Notes under the pieces: generated by a model
Database searches by the model: none
What the model saw: only the letters and a program-made list of their open reading frames with translations
What the model was told of the DNA's origin: nothing
From: Chromobacterium sp. IIBBL 290-4
GTDB taxonomy: Bacteria; Pseudomonadota; Gammaproteobacteria; Burkholderiales; Chromobacteriaceae
Reading direction: 5' to 3'
Assembly: GCF_024207115.1 (NCBI RefSeq)
Contig: NZ_CP100128.1
Span: forward strand, 5,053,380 to 5,117,379
DNA: 64,000 nt
Translations under genes and position numbers: made by a program
Shown here: piece after piece, positions 35,928-48,709 of the stretch
Layout of the letters: every line of letters starts with the position of its first letter
How positions within the stretch are numbered: position 1 is the first letter of the stretch

Positions 35928-36302
35928 GGGTTTCTCCGGTATTGTTTTGCAGCCCCGGCCTCGCGTCCGGGTAACCGGTCTATTGTATACAACTGCATTA
36001 AAAGCTGTTGGACAATATAAAATATTCTTTAGCTGCCAATCACCACCAAACGCTTATATAGCAAGGCCTTATGAGCTTTATCGATACCGCCCCATTTCAA
36101 GCGCTACGCATAAAGTCTTGTTTGAGTTGATATTCAAGCCCATTCAATCCCAAACCACAGTAAGAAAATATGACGCGCTTGCCATGGCATGAATCACCGC
36201 AACTGTTGTTCGAAGCAGACAAATCATTCTAGGCGCTTATTTGGCGTCATAAAACCCGCCAAATAAGTACAGTGTCCTTGAGTTAAATTCAAGATCGAGA
36301 AT
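35928..36302. other. Intergenic region between putA and the rRNA operon
   Basis: About 375 bases of AT-rich DNA carrying the putA control region (see palindrome at 35983-35992) and otherwise no gene, RNA or repeat that I can support. Confidence 0.6.
35983..35992 (-). promoter_or_regulatory. Perfect palindrome TTGTATACAA upstream of putA
   Basis: A perfect 10-base palindrome lies 56 bases upstream of the putA start codon. TNGTATACNA-type sequences are typical operators of FadR-subfamily GntR regulators (MatR is one example). The minus-strand TATACAAT overlaps a possible -10 element, so binding would repress putA. Confidence 0.45.
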
Positions 36303-36330
36303 GCAAAAATCCCCAGGCGATTGCCTGGGG
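36303..36330 (-). terminator. Rho-independent terminator of the rRNA operon
   Basis: On the minus strand CCCCAGGC / GCCTGGGG (8 bp, loop AATC) is followed by ATTTTTGC, 14 bases after the second 5S gene. Confidence 0.9.
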
Positions 36331-36343
36331 CTTTGCTTTGGGA

Positions 36344-36458
36344 ATCTGGCGATGTCCTACTTTCACATGGCCAAGGCCACACTATCATCGGCGCTAAGAT
36401 GTTTCACGGTCCTGTTCGGAATGGGAAGGCGTGGGACCATCTCGCTATTGTCACCAGA
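36344..36458 (-). rRNA. rrf: 5S ribosomal RNA, distal divergent copy
   Basis: About 115 bases, nearly identical to the upstream 5S over the centre (AACAGGACCGTGAAACATCT, CGCCGATGATAGTGTGG). It differs at both ends: it begins TCTGGTGACAATAGCG instead of TCTGGTGGCCTTAGCG and ends ACATCGCCAGA instead of ACACCGCCAGA. The change at position 8 (G to A) is matched by a C to U change in the pairing 3' strand, so helix I is kept. It is the last gene of the operon, directly before the terminator. Confidence 0.9.
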
Positions 36459-36543
36459 AAAAACGATAACGCTGTCGCGTAATTCTTTTTTCGCTTGTTG
36501 CCAGCGAAACAAGCAGCCCTGGACTACTTGCTTTAAATGGGGC

Positions 36544-36658
36544 GTCTGGCGGTGTCCTACTTTCACATGGCCAAGGCCACACTATCATCGGCGCTAAGAT
36601 GTTTCACGGTCCTGTTCGGGATGGGAAGGCGTGGGACCATCTCGCTAAGGCCACCAGA
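36544..36658 (-). rRNA. rrf: 5S ribosomal RNA
   Basis: About 115 bases with the standard 5S layout: TCTGGTGGCCTTAGCGAGAT at the 5' end, the CCGAACAGGACCGTGAAAC loop region and ACACCGCCAGA at the 3' end, which pairs with the start. It lies about 150 bases downstream of the 23S gene and 85 bases upstream of the second 5S copy. Confidence 0.95.
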
Positions 36659-36732
36659 CATAAACTTGTACAAACTTAAAGAAGCCTGAACCAGAGAAGC
36701 TCTCTGATTCTGAATATTCGGTATTTAATTGT

Positions 36733-39748
<3,016 letters not shown>

Positions 39749-39881
39749 GACTGCACCGCCCCTTTTGATATGGCGACGCAGCCTTAGATACAATCAAATA
39801 CCCAAGATGACGATCTGTCGACATGAAGAGTTAACTCCATGTTTTCATCTCGCCGTCTATATATATTCGGCTTCTTCAGTT

Positions 39882-39892
39882 TGTTAAAGATC
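39882..39892 (-). promoter_or_regulatory. boxA-like antitermination site in the 16S-23S spacer
   Basis: GATCTTTAACA on the minus strand, between tRNA-Ala and 23S, resembles the rrn boxA that recruits NusB/NusE to prevent Rho termination. Confidence 0.5.
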
Positions 39893-39954
39893 GGGCGTAT
39901 TTTCAACGCAAACAAAATCACACTCTCTCAAGAGTGATTATGTTTGCACTGGAG

Positions 39955-40030
39955 TGGTGGAGGATGACGGGATCGAACCGACGACCCCCTGCTTGCAAAG
40001 CAGGTGCTCTCCCAACTGAGCTAATCCCCC
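39955..40030 (-). tRNA. tRNA-Ala (anticodon TGC)
   Basis: A 76-base cloverleaf: GGGGGATTAGCTCAGTTGGG start, anticodon stem-loop CTGCTTTGCAAGCAG with TGC, GGTTCGATCC T-arm, acceptor closing at ATCCTCC and an encoded CCA. It is located in the 16S-23S spacer, downstream of tRNA-Ile. Confidence 0.97.
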
Positions 40031-40042
40031 AAACAGGTCAAA

Positions 40043-40119
40043 TGGTGGGTCTGGTAGGACTCGAACCTACGACCCCTGCGTTATCAACACAGTGCTCTAA
40101 CCAGCTGAGCTACAAACCC
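40043..40119 (-). tRNA. tRNA-Ile (anticodon GAT)
   Basis: A 77-base cloverleaf: GGGTTTGTAGCTCAGCTGGT start, anticodon loop GTTGATAAC with GAT, GGTTCGAGTCC T-arm and encoded CCA. First tRNA after 16S, the usual order in proteobacterial rrn spacers. Confidence 0.97.
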
Positions 40120-40168
40120 AGTTGACTTTAGAGATCGTGGACTCCACAACCTCAATGCCCTTAACACA

Positions 40169-41859
<1,691 letters not shown>

Positions 41860-41864
41860 CGTTC

Positions 41865-41876
41865 TGTTAAAGAGCA
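41865..41876 (-). promoter_or_regulatory. boxA antitermination site of the rRNA leader
   Basis: TGCTCTTTAACA on the minus strand is an exact match to the rrn boxA consensus, just upstream of the 16S processing arm. Confidence 0.85.
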
Positions 41877-41953
41877 GTGCCGGTGCAGTTTTCGTCACCT
41901 CGGAAACCGTTTCGTTTCCGCTGTTTCGTTCGCTGCGTCAGCTGAGGAGGCGA

Positions 41954-41982
41954 ACTATACGCCCGGGGCCTGGGGTCGTCAA
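41954..41982 (-). promoter_or_regulatory. rRNA operon P1 promoter
   Basis: On the minus strand TTGACG (41982-41977), a 17-base spacer and TATAGT (41959-41954), followed by a GC-rich discriminator (TCGCCTCC) and preceded by AT-rich blocks that could be an UP element. This places the start about 200 bases ahead of 16S. Confidence 0.85.
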
Positions 41983-42132
41983 CACCTTTTGCGCGAAAAA
42001 TCAGGAAAAATCATCGCCAAACCGCCAGCCGGCAGGCAAGCCCATGATCTGGCTGAAGATATGAACAAGGGGTATTTGCAAAACCCCTCAGCAAAGCTGA
42101 TGCATCCCCTCCTCCAGCACACCGCGACGGCC

Positions 42133-42166
42133 AAAAACAAACAGGCCAGCGTTGCCGCCGGCCTGT
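42133..42166 (-). terminator. Rho-independent terminator after tex
   Basis: On the minus strand ACAGGCCGGC pairs with GCTGGCCTGT (one mismatch, 6-base loop), followed by TTGTTTTTGG, 25 bases after the tex stop. It separates tex from the rRNA promoter. Confidence 0.75.
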
Positions 42167-42190
42167 ACTGATACATCTATATAGTCACAC

Positions 42191-44503
42191 TCAGCTCTTG
42201 CGCAGCTTGGCGAAGGCGGCCGCCATCGCGGTATCGCCCTGCGGCGCGGAAGACTGACCGCGCTGCTGGCGCGGACGATTGTCCGAGCGGCTATCACTGC
42301 GGCCGCCGCGGCTATTACCGGAGCCGACCTCATCATCCAGCCGCATCGTCAACGCAATGCGCTTGCGCGCCACGTCCACTTCCAGCACCTTCACCTTGAC
42401 CACATCGCCGGCCTTGACCACCTTGCGCGGATCGTCGATGAACTTGTTGGACAGCGCCGAGATATGGACCAGGCCATCCTGATGCACGCCGATATCGACG
42501 AAAGCGCCGAAGTTGGCCACGTTGGTGACCACACCTTCCAACACCATGCCTGGCTGCAGATGTTTGATGTCCTCGACGCCGTCCTGGAAGGTGGCGGTCT
42601 TGAATTCCGGACGCGGGTCGCGCCCCGGCTTGTCCAGTTCTTTCAGAATGTCCATCACAGTCGGCAGGCCGAAGCGCTCGTCGGTGTAATCGGTCGCGCG
42701 CACCGACTTCAAAAAGGCGGAATCGCCGATCAAGGTTTTAACCTCGCGGCCGGCCTTGGCGACGATCTTCTCCACCACCGGATAAGCTTCCGGGTGCACC
42801 GACGACGCATCCAGCGGGTTGTCGCCGCCGGCGATGCGCAGGAAGCCGGCCGCCTGCTCGAAGGTCTTGTCGCCCAGACGCGGCACTTTCAGCAATTCCT
42901 TGCGGGTGCGGAAGGCGCCGTTCTGGTCGCGATAGGAGACGATATTGGATGCCAGCGTCGCATTTAGGCCGGAGATGCGGGTCAGCAGCGGCACCGAGGC
43001 GGTATTGACGTCCACACCCACCGCATTGACGCAATCCTCCACCACGCCGTCCAGCGCGCGCGCCAACTGGCTTTGATTGACGTCATGCTGATACTGACCG
43101 ACCCCGATGGATTTAGGGTCGATCTTCACCAGCTCGGCCAGCGGGTCTTGCAGACGGCGGGCGATGGATACCGCTCCGCGCAAGCTGACGTCCATGTCCG
43201 GGAATTCCTTGGCCGCCAATTCCGACGCCGAATACACCGAGGCGCCGGCTTCGGACACCACGATCTTGGTCATGCCCAATTGCGGGAAGGCCTTGATCAG
43301 GTCCTGCGCAAGCTTGTCGGTTTCGCGGCTGGCGGTGCCGTTGCCAATGGAAATCAGATCCACTTTGTGACGCGTGCACAGCGCGCCGAGGATGGCGATG
43401 GACTTGTCCCACTCGCGGCGCGGCTCGTGCGGATAGATGGCGGTGGTGTCCAGCACCTTGCCGGTATCGTCGACCACGGCCACCTTGCAGCCTGTGCGCA
43501 GGCCCGGGTCCAGACCCAGCGTCGCGCGGCGGCCAGCCGGCGCGGCCAGCAGCAGATCGTGCAGATTGGCTGCGAAGACCTTGATAGCCTCGCCGTCAGC
43601 GGCGTCCTTCAAGCGCGACACCAGCTCCAGCTCCAGCGACAGGAATATCTTGGCGCGCCAGCACAAACGCACGCCGTCCAGCAGCCACTTGTCGGCTGCG
43701 CGGCCGGCGTCTTTGACGCCGAAGCGGGCGGCGATCAGCATTTCATAGGCCGAACGCTCGGTGATGGGCGTTTCGTCCGGCTGGTATTTCAGCGCGACGC
43801 TCAGCACGCCCTCGTTGCGGCCGCGCAAGAGCGCCAGCGCTCGGTGCGACGGCATCGCCTTGATATGTTCGCGGTGGTCGAAATAATCGGAGAACTTGGC
43901 GCCCTCCGTCTCCTTGCCGGAGACGACTGCAGCGGCCAGCTCGCCTTCGTTCCACAGCTTTTCGCGCAATTGGCCCAAGAGCTCCGCGTCTTCGGCGAAG
44001 CGCTCGATCAGGATGGCGCGCGCGCCGTCCAAAGCTGCCTTGATGTCGGCAACGCCAGCTTCAACATTGAGGTAGGTTTCGGCCAGCGCGTTCGGATCTT
44101 GCGACGGGTCGGCCAGCAGGCTGTCGGCCAACGGCTCCAGACCGGCTTCGCGCGCGATCTGCGCCTTGGTGCGGCGCTTGGGCTTATAAGGGAGGTACAG
44201 GTCTTCCAGCGTGGTTTTGTTGTCGCTGGCGTAGAGGGCCGCTTCCAGCTCGGGGGTCAGCTTGCCTTGCTCGGCGATGCTCTTGAGGATGCTGTCGCGG
44301 CGGTCGTCCATTTCGCGCAGATAAACCAGGCGCTCGGCCAGCGTGCGCAGCTGGGTGTCATCCAGCCCGCCGGTGACTTCCTTGCGGTAACGGGCGATGA
44401 AGGGAACGGTGGCGCCGCCGTCGATCAACTCGACAGTGGCCGCCACCTGCGATTCGCGGACGGCAAGCTCAGCCGCCAGGCGGCTGGAAAGGCTTTTCAG
44501 CAT
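42191..44503 (-). CDS. tex: Tex family RNA-binding transcription accessory protein
   Basis: A 770-residue Tex protein. The N-terminal helical domain contains [17 protein letters not shown]. The YqgF/RuvC-like domain contains [20 protein letters not shown]. The helix-hairpin-helix region includes [29 protein letters not shown], and the S1 RNA-binding domain starts at [35 protein letters not shown] disordered Arg/Ser/Gly-rich tail follows. Tex influences transcription of toxin and other genes in Bordetella and Pseudomonas. Frame intact, usual length. Confidence 0.97.
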   Translation of the reverse strand: MLKSLSSRLAAELAVRESQVAATVELIDGGATVPFIARYRKEVTGGLDDTQLRTLAERLVYLREMDDRRDSILKSIAEQGKLTPELEAALYASDNKTTLEDLYLPYKPKRRTKAQIAREAGLEPLADSLLADPSQDPNALAETYLNVEAGVADIKAALDGARAILIERFAEDAELLGQLREKLWNEGELAAAVVSGKETEGAKFSDYFDHREHIKAMPSHRALALLRGRNEGVLSVALKYQPDETPITERSAYEMLIAARFGVKDAGRAADKWLLDGVRLCWRAKIFLSLELELVSRLKDAADGEAIKVFAANLHDLLLAAPAGRRATLGLDPGLRTGCKVAVVDDTGKVLDTTAIYPHEPRREWDKSIAILGALCTRHKVDLISIGNGTASRETDKLAQDLIKAFPQLGMTKIVVSEAGASVYSASELAAKEFPDMDVSLRGAVSIARRLQDPLAELVKIDPKSIGVGQYQHDVNQSQLARALDGVVEDCVNAVGVDVNTASVPLLTRISGLNATLASNIVSYRDQNGAFRTRKELLKVPRLGDKTFEQAAGFLRIAGGDNPLDASSVHPEAYPVVEKIVAKAGREVKTLIGDSAFLKSVRATDYTDERFGLPTVMDILKELDKPGRDPRPEFKTATFQDGVEDIKHLQPGMVLEGVVTNVANFGAFVDIGVHQDGLVHISALSNKFIDDPRKVVKAGDVVKVKVLEVDVARKRIALTMRLDDEVGSGNSRGGRSDSRSDNRPRQQRGQSSAPQGDTAMAAAFAKLRKS

Positions 44504-44562
44504 CGGTTTTTATTCTTTCGCGTCGAACAAAAAACGCTACTGTACCGCCATCCCGCGCAAAA

Positions 44563-44919
44563 TCAAGCCGCGACCGGACGCGCCAGCCAGGCCTGCGCCT
44601 CTTCCACCAGATCGAAATACTGAACATGGGTGTGCGACAGCAGCCCCGCGATATGGGTGGCCAGCCGGATCCAGACATCGCCCACCACGATGGCGACACG
44701 CCCCATTTTGGCCTCATGGGCGCGCATGAACTTCACCTCTTCCAGCGCCATATCCAGCGTGAAGTCTTTCAGTTCGGACAGATCCAGCAGCATGTCCGGC
44801 TTGGGATGCTCCTCCAGACGCTTGAGCAATGCCTGCTCCAGCAACTGAAAATCGCCCAAGGTGAATTCATTGAACAAGGCCACATCCAGGCCATAATCTT
44901 GTTCCCGGATCGAAATCAT
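44563..44919 (-). CDS. STAS/SpoIIAA-like protein
   Basis: A 118-residue soluble protein with an alternating strand-helix pattern of SpoIIAA-like/STAS proteins: LLLDLSELKDFTLDMALEEVKFMRAHEAKMGRVAIVVGDVW then VQYFDLVEEAQAWL. Such domains act in anti-anti-sigma signalling or small-molecule binding, but this subgroup is uncharacterised. GGAGAAAG precedes the ATG. It lies between tex and the ClbS-like gene, same strand. Confidence 0.75.
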   Translation of the reverse strand: MISIREQDYGLDVALFNEFTLGDFQLLEQALLKRLEEHPKPDMLLDLSELKDFTLDMALEEVKFMRAHEAKMGRVAIVVGDVWIRLATHIAGLLSHTHVQYFDLVEEAQAWLARPVAA

Positions 44920-44948
44920 TCGCTTTCTCCTCTTCTTTGACCTGCAGC

Positions 44949-45458
44949 CTACGCCGGACCGCGACGCAGCCAGCCCACTATGCGTCCGCGCGCATTGCGA
45001 TACGGCGATGCGCTATTGAACTGTATCATTCTGCCGCGGGTCCACTTCCCATACCAGCATGCGCCATACAATTCGGCATCGGACAAACCCTCCACCAAGC
45101 GCGCCAAGGCCTGAAAGCCGTCATCCAAACGCGTCGACAACTCTTTCGCGCTCAGGCCGCGATAATCACGATAAAACTTTCCCGCCAATAAACCAAGCTG
45201 GTTCCAAGCATAGCCGGTCTCCGGAAAATCTATCGCCAGTCCCGCGGACTCTCGCTCATGCCATTTGAGCACCAACGCGTTCCAGCCTATCAAATAGGCC
45301 AATAAATCCGCCACGCTCATCAGCGTGCCTTTGGCATGCCCCTCCAGCGATGGCTCAAATAATCGCTCCTCTGGCACACGCTCGAGCGCTTTGCGCAAGG
45401 AAGCATAAGAACTACGCATCGCACCCAGCAATTCATCCTTGCTTTGCGGCACAGCCAT
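44949..45458 (-). CDS. ClbS/DfsB family four-helix bundle protein
   Basis: A 169-residue protein of the DinB-like four-helix superfamily, ClbS/DfsB (former DUF1706) branch: SKDELLGAMRSSYASLRKALERVPEE, SVADLLAYLIGWNALVLKWHERE, WNQLGLLAGKFYRDYRGLSAKEL and the C-terminal YRNARGRIVGWLR. ClbS protects colibactin producers by hydrolysing the toxin's cyclopropane warhead; DfsB is a homologue without an assigned substrate. Whether this copy gives resistance to a genotoxin is unknown. No biosynthetic cluster is seen nearby. GAGGGC precedes the ATG. Confidence 0.85.
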   Translation of the reverse strand: MAVPQSKDELLGAMRSSYASLRKALERVPEERLFEPSLEGHAKGTLMSVADLLAYLIGWNALVLKWHERESAGLAIDFPETGYAWNQLGLLAGKFYRDYRGLSAKELSTRLDDGFQALARLVEGLSDAELYGACWYGKWTRGRMIQFNSASPYRNARGRIVGWLRRGPA

Positions 45459-45493
45459 AGCGCCCTCGCCAACATTATACCAACGACATCATC

Positions 45494-46354
45494 CTAGCGT
45501 CTTCCAGCCAGCATGCCACTGATCATGATCAAGCCCATGGCCAACAGCGAATCCATCGTCAATATATCGCCCCACACCAAAGCGCCCAACAAGCAAGAGA
45601 ACACAACGGTCAAATACGATAGATTGGCCGCGGTCAGCTTGCGCCCCACCTTGTAAGCGCGGGTCATCGCCAGTTGAGCCAGCGTAGCAGTGACACCCAC
45701 GCCCAATAGCAGCGAAACGTTTTCCAGCGTGACCGGGTGCCAGCGCTCAAAACACATCAACAGCAAGCCGCCCACGCTGGAAATCAGCGCGAAATAAAAC
45801 ACAACCCGCCATTCCGCCTCGCCTTGCCTGCCCAGCTCGCGCACATGCAGATAAGACCAACCGGCCAGAAAACCCGACGCCAGCCCCATCAGACCGGCAA
45901 ACCACACCTCGCCCGACAAAGTCGGCCGCAGCAGCAATACCACGCCGACAAAGCCCAGCGCCAAACCCATCATGGCGCGCGCGGGCAGCTTCTCCCGCAA
46001 CAAAACCACGGACAGCAAGGCCAGGAACATCGGCGAGGTGTAAGTCAGCGTGGACGCCGTCGCCAAAGGCAGATGGGCGATGGCGTAAAAAGACATCAAC
46101 AGCGAGGCATAACCTATCACCCCGCGCTGCAGATGGTAGCGCAGCAAGGGCGTGGCGAAACGCTCGCGCCGCCACAAGGCCGCGCAGCCCAAGGCCAGCA
46201 CGCCGATCAGCGTGCGCCAGAACACCAGTTCCGTGGACGAGAAATACTCCGCGCCCAGCTTGACGAACAAACCCATCAGCGCGAAAAACAGCGCCGCCAC
46301 CACCATCCAGCCCGAACCCAGGCGAAAATTCGCCAACCTGCCTGCTACCGCCAA
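45494..46354 (-). CDS. EamA/DMT family inner-membrane exporter
   Basis: A 286-residue protein with ten hydrophobic helices in two EamA repeats (GWMVVAALFFALMGLFVKLG; FVGVVLLLRPTLSGEVWFAGLMGLASGFLAGWSYL). The family exports amino acids, metabolites or drugs. I chose the TTG at 46354, which has GAGGA 7 bases upstream. The open frame continues another 34 codons into the preceding gene, but that part is antisense-like and arginine-rich. The gene starts 29 bases after the upstream gene's stop, so they may form an operon. Confidence 0.88.
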   Translation of the reverse strand: MAVAGRLANFRLGSGWMVVAALFFALMGLFVKLGAEYFSSTELVFWRTLIGVLALGCAALWRRERFATPLLRYHLQRGVIGYASLLMSFYAIAHLPLATASTLTYTSPMFLALLSVVLLREKLPARAMMGLALGFVGVVLLLRPTLSGEVWFAGLMGLASGFLAGWSYLHVRELGRQGEAEWRVVFYFALISSVGGLLLMCFERWHPVTLENVSLLLGVGVTATLAQLAMTRAYKVGRKLTAANLSYLTVVFSCLLGALVWGDILTMDSLLAMGLIMISGMLAGRR

Positions 46355-46382
46355 TTGATCTTCCTCTGCTAACTGCTGAAAA

Positions 46383-46910
46383 CTATTTCTTGCCAACCGC
46401 CACGCTGAGGCAGATCGCCTCCATCTGCCGCCTATAGGTGCGAAACTCCGACGCATTGGCCGTGCAGCGCGCCTCCAGCAGCCGGCTCTTGTCCACCAGC
46501 TGCATCACATGCAGATTATGGCGCACGATCCACAAGCGATTGGAAACGAAGCGGCCGTCCCGATACTCGGTGACCAGCCTGCCCGTCTTTTGATTGAGCC
46601 TGACGAAGTTTGCCGCCTCCCTGTCGCCGTCTTCCGAACGGAGTTGCGCGGCAAGCTTGGCCAGGGTTTCCTTTCTCGCCAGCTTGCGCAGACCGATCTG
46701 CACCTCGATGGCGGCGCGCTCGCGCTGATCCGCCTTGGGCGGAATCACCCGCAACATCCGCGCGCCGTTCATAGTGGCCGGCCGCACCTTCCAGCCAGGC
46801 GGCACCGTGAAATGGATTTTGCTGACTGGATCGTTATAACTGGCCGCCCAAGCCGACGCGGCCGCCAGGGCGAGCGCCAATACAGTGATAAAACGGAAAA
46901 TTGCCGACAT
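46383..46910 (-). CDS. Exported hypothetical protein
   Basis: A 175-residue protein with a clear Sec signal peptide (MSAIFRFITVLALALAAASAWA, cleavage near residue 22), so periplasmic. The mature part begins SYNDPVSKIHFTVPPGWKVRP, a pattern seen in exported PsbP-like or DUF1795-like proteins (IHFTVPPGWK), and ends CRRQMEAICLSVAVGKK-like (YRRQMEAICLSV) with two cysteines. Specific function unknown. Start 46910 is set by the signal peptide. Confidence 0.75.
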   Translation of the reverse strand: MSAIFRFITVLALALAAASAWAASYNDPVSKIHFTVPPGWKVRPATMNGARMLRVIPPKADQRERAAIEVQIGLRKLARKETLAKLAAQLRSEDGDREAANFVRLNQKTGRLVTEYRDGRFVSNRLWIVRHNLHVMQLVDKSRLLEARCTANASEFRTYRRQMEAICLSVAVGKK

Positions 46911-46934
46911 CTGGGGACACGAAGAGTGGAAAAT

Positions 46935-46961
46935 AAAAAAGGCGCGTATTCCGCGCCTTTT
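46935..46961 (-). terminator. Bidirectional-looking terminator after the Rieske oxygenase gene
   Basis: GGCGCG / CGCGCC (6 bp, 5-base loop) is flanked by AAAAAA on one side and TTTT on the other, between the Rieske gene stop (46986) and the exported protein start (46910). Confidence 0.75.
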
Positions 46962-46985
46962 CATTATGGCATTCAAATGCCTGTC

Positions 46986-48095
46986 TCAGCCAGCCAATGC
47001 CGAGCCCATCATCCACCGATAGTACTCGTGGAAGTGCAGCATGCCTTCCTCGGTCGGCGACTGGTACGGCCCCACCTCGCTGACGCCCGCCATCCACAAG
47101 GCCTTGCGGCCCTCATGCATGCGATAGCAGATTTCGTCGTCTTCCTTGGCGGTTTCAAAGTAAGCCGCTTGCTCGGCCTCGATGAATTCCGGCTCGAACC
47201 ACACGGCGTCTTCCGGATAGTAAAACTCGGTGATCACCGTGCACTTTTCCGGACCGCGCGGAATCACCACGCTCACCACCAGCACATGCGGATACCACTC
47301 CACCATGATGTTGGGGTAGTAGGTCAACCAGATGGCGCCGAACTCCGGCTGCTGTTCGGCATAGCGGCGCAGCACTTCCTCGTGCCACTTGCCGTATACC
47401 TTGGAGCCGGCGCGCGCCAGGCGGTTTTTCACGCCCACCGTTTGCACGTGGTATTGCTCGCCCCACTCCCACTTCAGATCCGCACAATCGACGAAATTGC
47501 CGAGGCCGGGGTGGAAGGGGTCGACGTGATAGTCTTCCGAATACACTTCAATAAAGGTCTTCCAGTTGAAGTCGTATTCAGTGGACTGCGTCGAATGAAA
47601 GGCATAGCCATCGAAGGTCATGTGCTTGGCGACGCCCAGCTTGGCCAGATCGGCGGCGATATCGCGGCGCGCGTCGAACAACAAGCCGTTCCAGCGGGTC
47701 AGCGCGGTCTGATTCAGATTCAGGCATGGCGTTTCCGGGAAGTGCGGCGCGCCCACCAGCTTGCCTGCGGCGTCGTAGGTCCAGCCGTGCAAGTTGCAGA
47801 CGATATGATTGCCGTTGCCGCGGCCTTTATAAATGATGGCCTGTCGATGGCGGCAGACGTTGGAGATCAGCTTGATCTCGCCATCGACGTTTTTAAGCAT
47901 TTTGCCATGGCCCAGCCAATCCAGCGTGTGATAGTCGCCCGGATTGGGCGTCATCAACTCATGGCCATAGTACTGGGGCGCGTCTGCGAACAGCAGCTCC
48001 TGCTCCTTGGCGTAGAACGCGGGATCGAAATAGGTATAAACGGGTAGCTGGGCTGCAGATGCTTGAAGCAGTTGAGCAGAAGCCAGATCAGACAT
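46986..48095 (-). CDS. Rieske-type aromatic ring-hydroxylating oxygenase, alpha subunit
   Basis: A 369-residue protein. The Rieske [2Fe-2S] centre ligands are C81, H83, C100 and H103 (CRHR and CNLHGW). The catalytic non-haem iron site is visible in EVYSEDYHVDPFHPG (two His). An acidic residue follows near the C-terminus. Family members add oxygen to aromatic rings or demethylate quaternary amines; the closest pattern is the single-subunit cluster with GbcA/SnoaL-like relatives, but no reductase gene is nearby and the substrate is unknown. Start 48095 has GGAGGTG upstream. The frame is open further up without coding signs. Confidence 0.87.
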   Translation of the reverse strand: MSDLASAQLLQASAAQLPVYTYFDPAFYAKEQELLFADAPQYYGHELMTPNPGDYHTLDWLGHGKMLKNVDGEIKLISNVCRHRQAIIYKGRGNGNHIVCNLHGWTYDAAGKLVGAPHFPETPCLNLNQTALTRWNGLLFDARRDIAADLAKLGVAKHMTFDGYAFHSTQSTEYDFNWKTFIEVYSEDYHVDPFHPGLGNFVDCADLKWEWGEQYHVQTVGVKNRLARAGSKVYGKWHEEVLRRYAEQQPEFGAIWLTYYPNIMVEWYPHVLVVSVVIPRGPEKCTVITEFYYPEDAVWFEPEFIEAEQAAYFETAKEDDEICYRMHEGRKALWMAGVSEVGPYQSPTEEGMLHFHEYYRWMMGSALAG

Positions 48096-48401
48096 TATTC
48101 CCACACCTCCGTGGTAGAAGATATAAGACCAGCCGAATCTCGCTCGGGACGAGTTTGCGGGACTATCAAAAACAATCAATCAAAACAAGGCGAAAGCCTC
48201 GCTTCACAAGGGCCGAATTATGCCTTCGCCCCCTCCCCGGGGCAAGCGTTAATTCTTTATGACAATCCCTCGTCAAGCCCGTTTTACCGCAAGTTATCGC
48301 CTCTCACCCCGATTCCAACAAGCATTCGACACGATAGTTAATCAAAATCAAATACTTGCCACTTTTAGTGCGGCGCAACATTAGAAGCCGTTAATTTATA
48401 G

Positions 48402-48410
48402 TGATATACT
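48402..48410 (+). promoter_or_regulatory. Extended -10 promoter of the ackA leader RNA
   Basis: TGATATACT (TGn-TATACT) at 48402-48410 is preceded by a weak TTAGAA (48381-48386). Transcription should begin near 48416. Upstream of it (48096-48400) I see no gene. Confidence 0.6.
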
Positions 48411-48414
48411 AGCC

Positions 48415-48700
48415 TCGATATCGTTGCCACACCGACTGTCAGATTTCCGCCCTCGCCCTGCCGCCGCAGGGGGAAGCGTCCAGCTCGCCACGCTGCAAAG
48501 CCCTGATATGGCAAGACTGCGCTTTATTTCTTCCCCCCATGCGGCGCGGCGTAAGGTAAGGCTAGCCAAAAGGCTGCGCATGCGCTACCACACGGTAAGG
48601 ACGCAGGCGCCGAGCCACCGGGCAGAGACGCCGCGCGCTGACAGCAAACCGGTGATAACAGCATCGCACTGGATTTTTTCATCGATTTAGTCCGTTTTTT
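48415..48700 (+). ncRNA. Structured multibranched leader RNA upstream of ackA (undescribed candidate)
   Basis: About 285 bases that fold by inspection into a three-way structure. The closing stem is CACCG-A-CTGTCAG (48430-48442) with CTGACAG-CAAA-CCGGTG (48638-48654). Arm 1 is closed by GGGGGAAG (48469-48476) / CTTCCCCC (48530-48537). Arm 2 is closed by GCGCGGCGT (48544-48552) / ACGCCGCGC (48628-48636), with inner stems CTGCG/CGCAG and TACC-ACAC-GGTA. After it, ACTGGAT (48668-48674) / ATTTAGT (48685-48691) with G-U pairs leads to CCG and T7 immediately before ackA. No open frame fits. It does not match RNase P, tmRNA, SRP or 6S RNA, or any riboswitch I can recall. Confidence 0.6.
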
Positions 48701-48709
48701 TCAAATTAC

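Noticed and set aside
32415-36020. Long plus-strand open frames opposite putA
   Set aside because: putA is complete with all catalytic motifs; the reverse frames show only compositional bias.
42068-42090. Hairpin AGGGGT..ACCCCT near the end of tex as a second terminator
   Set aside because: Short stem, no T run in either direction, and a better terminator lies closer to the tex stop.
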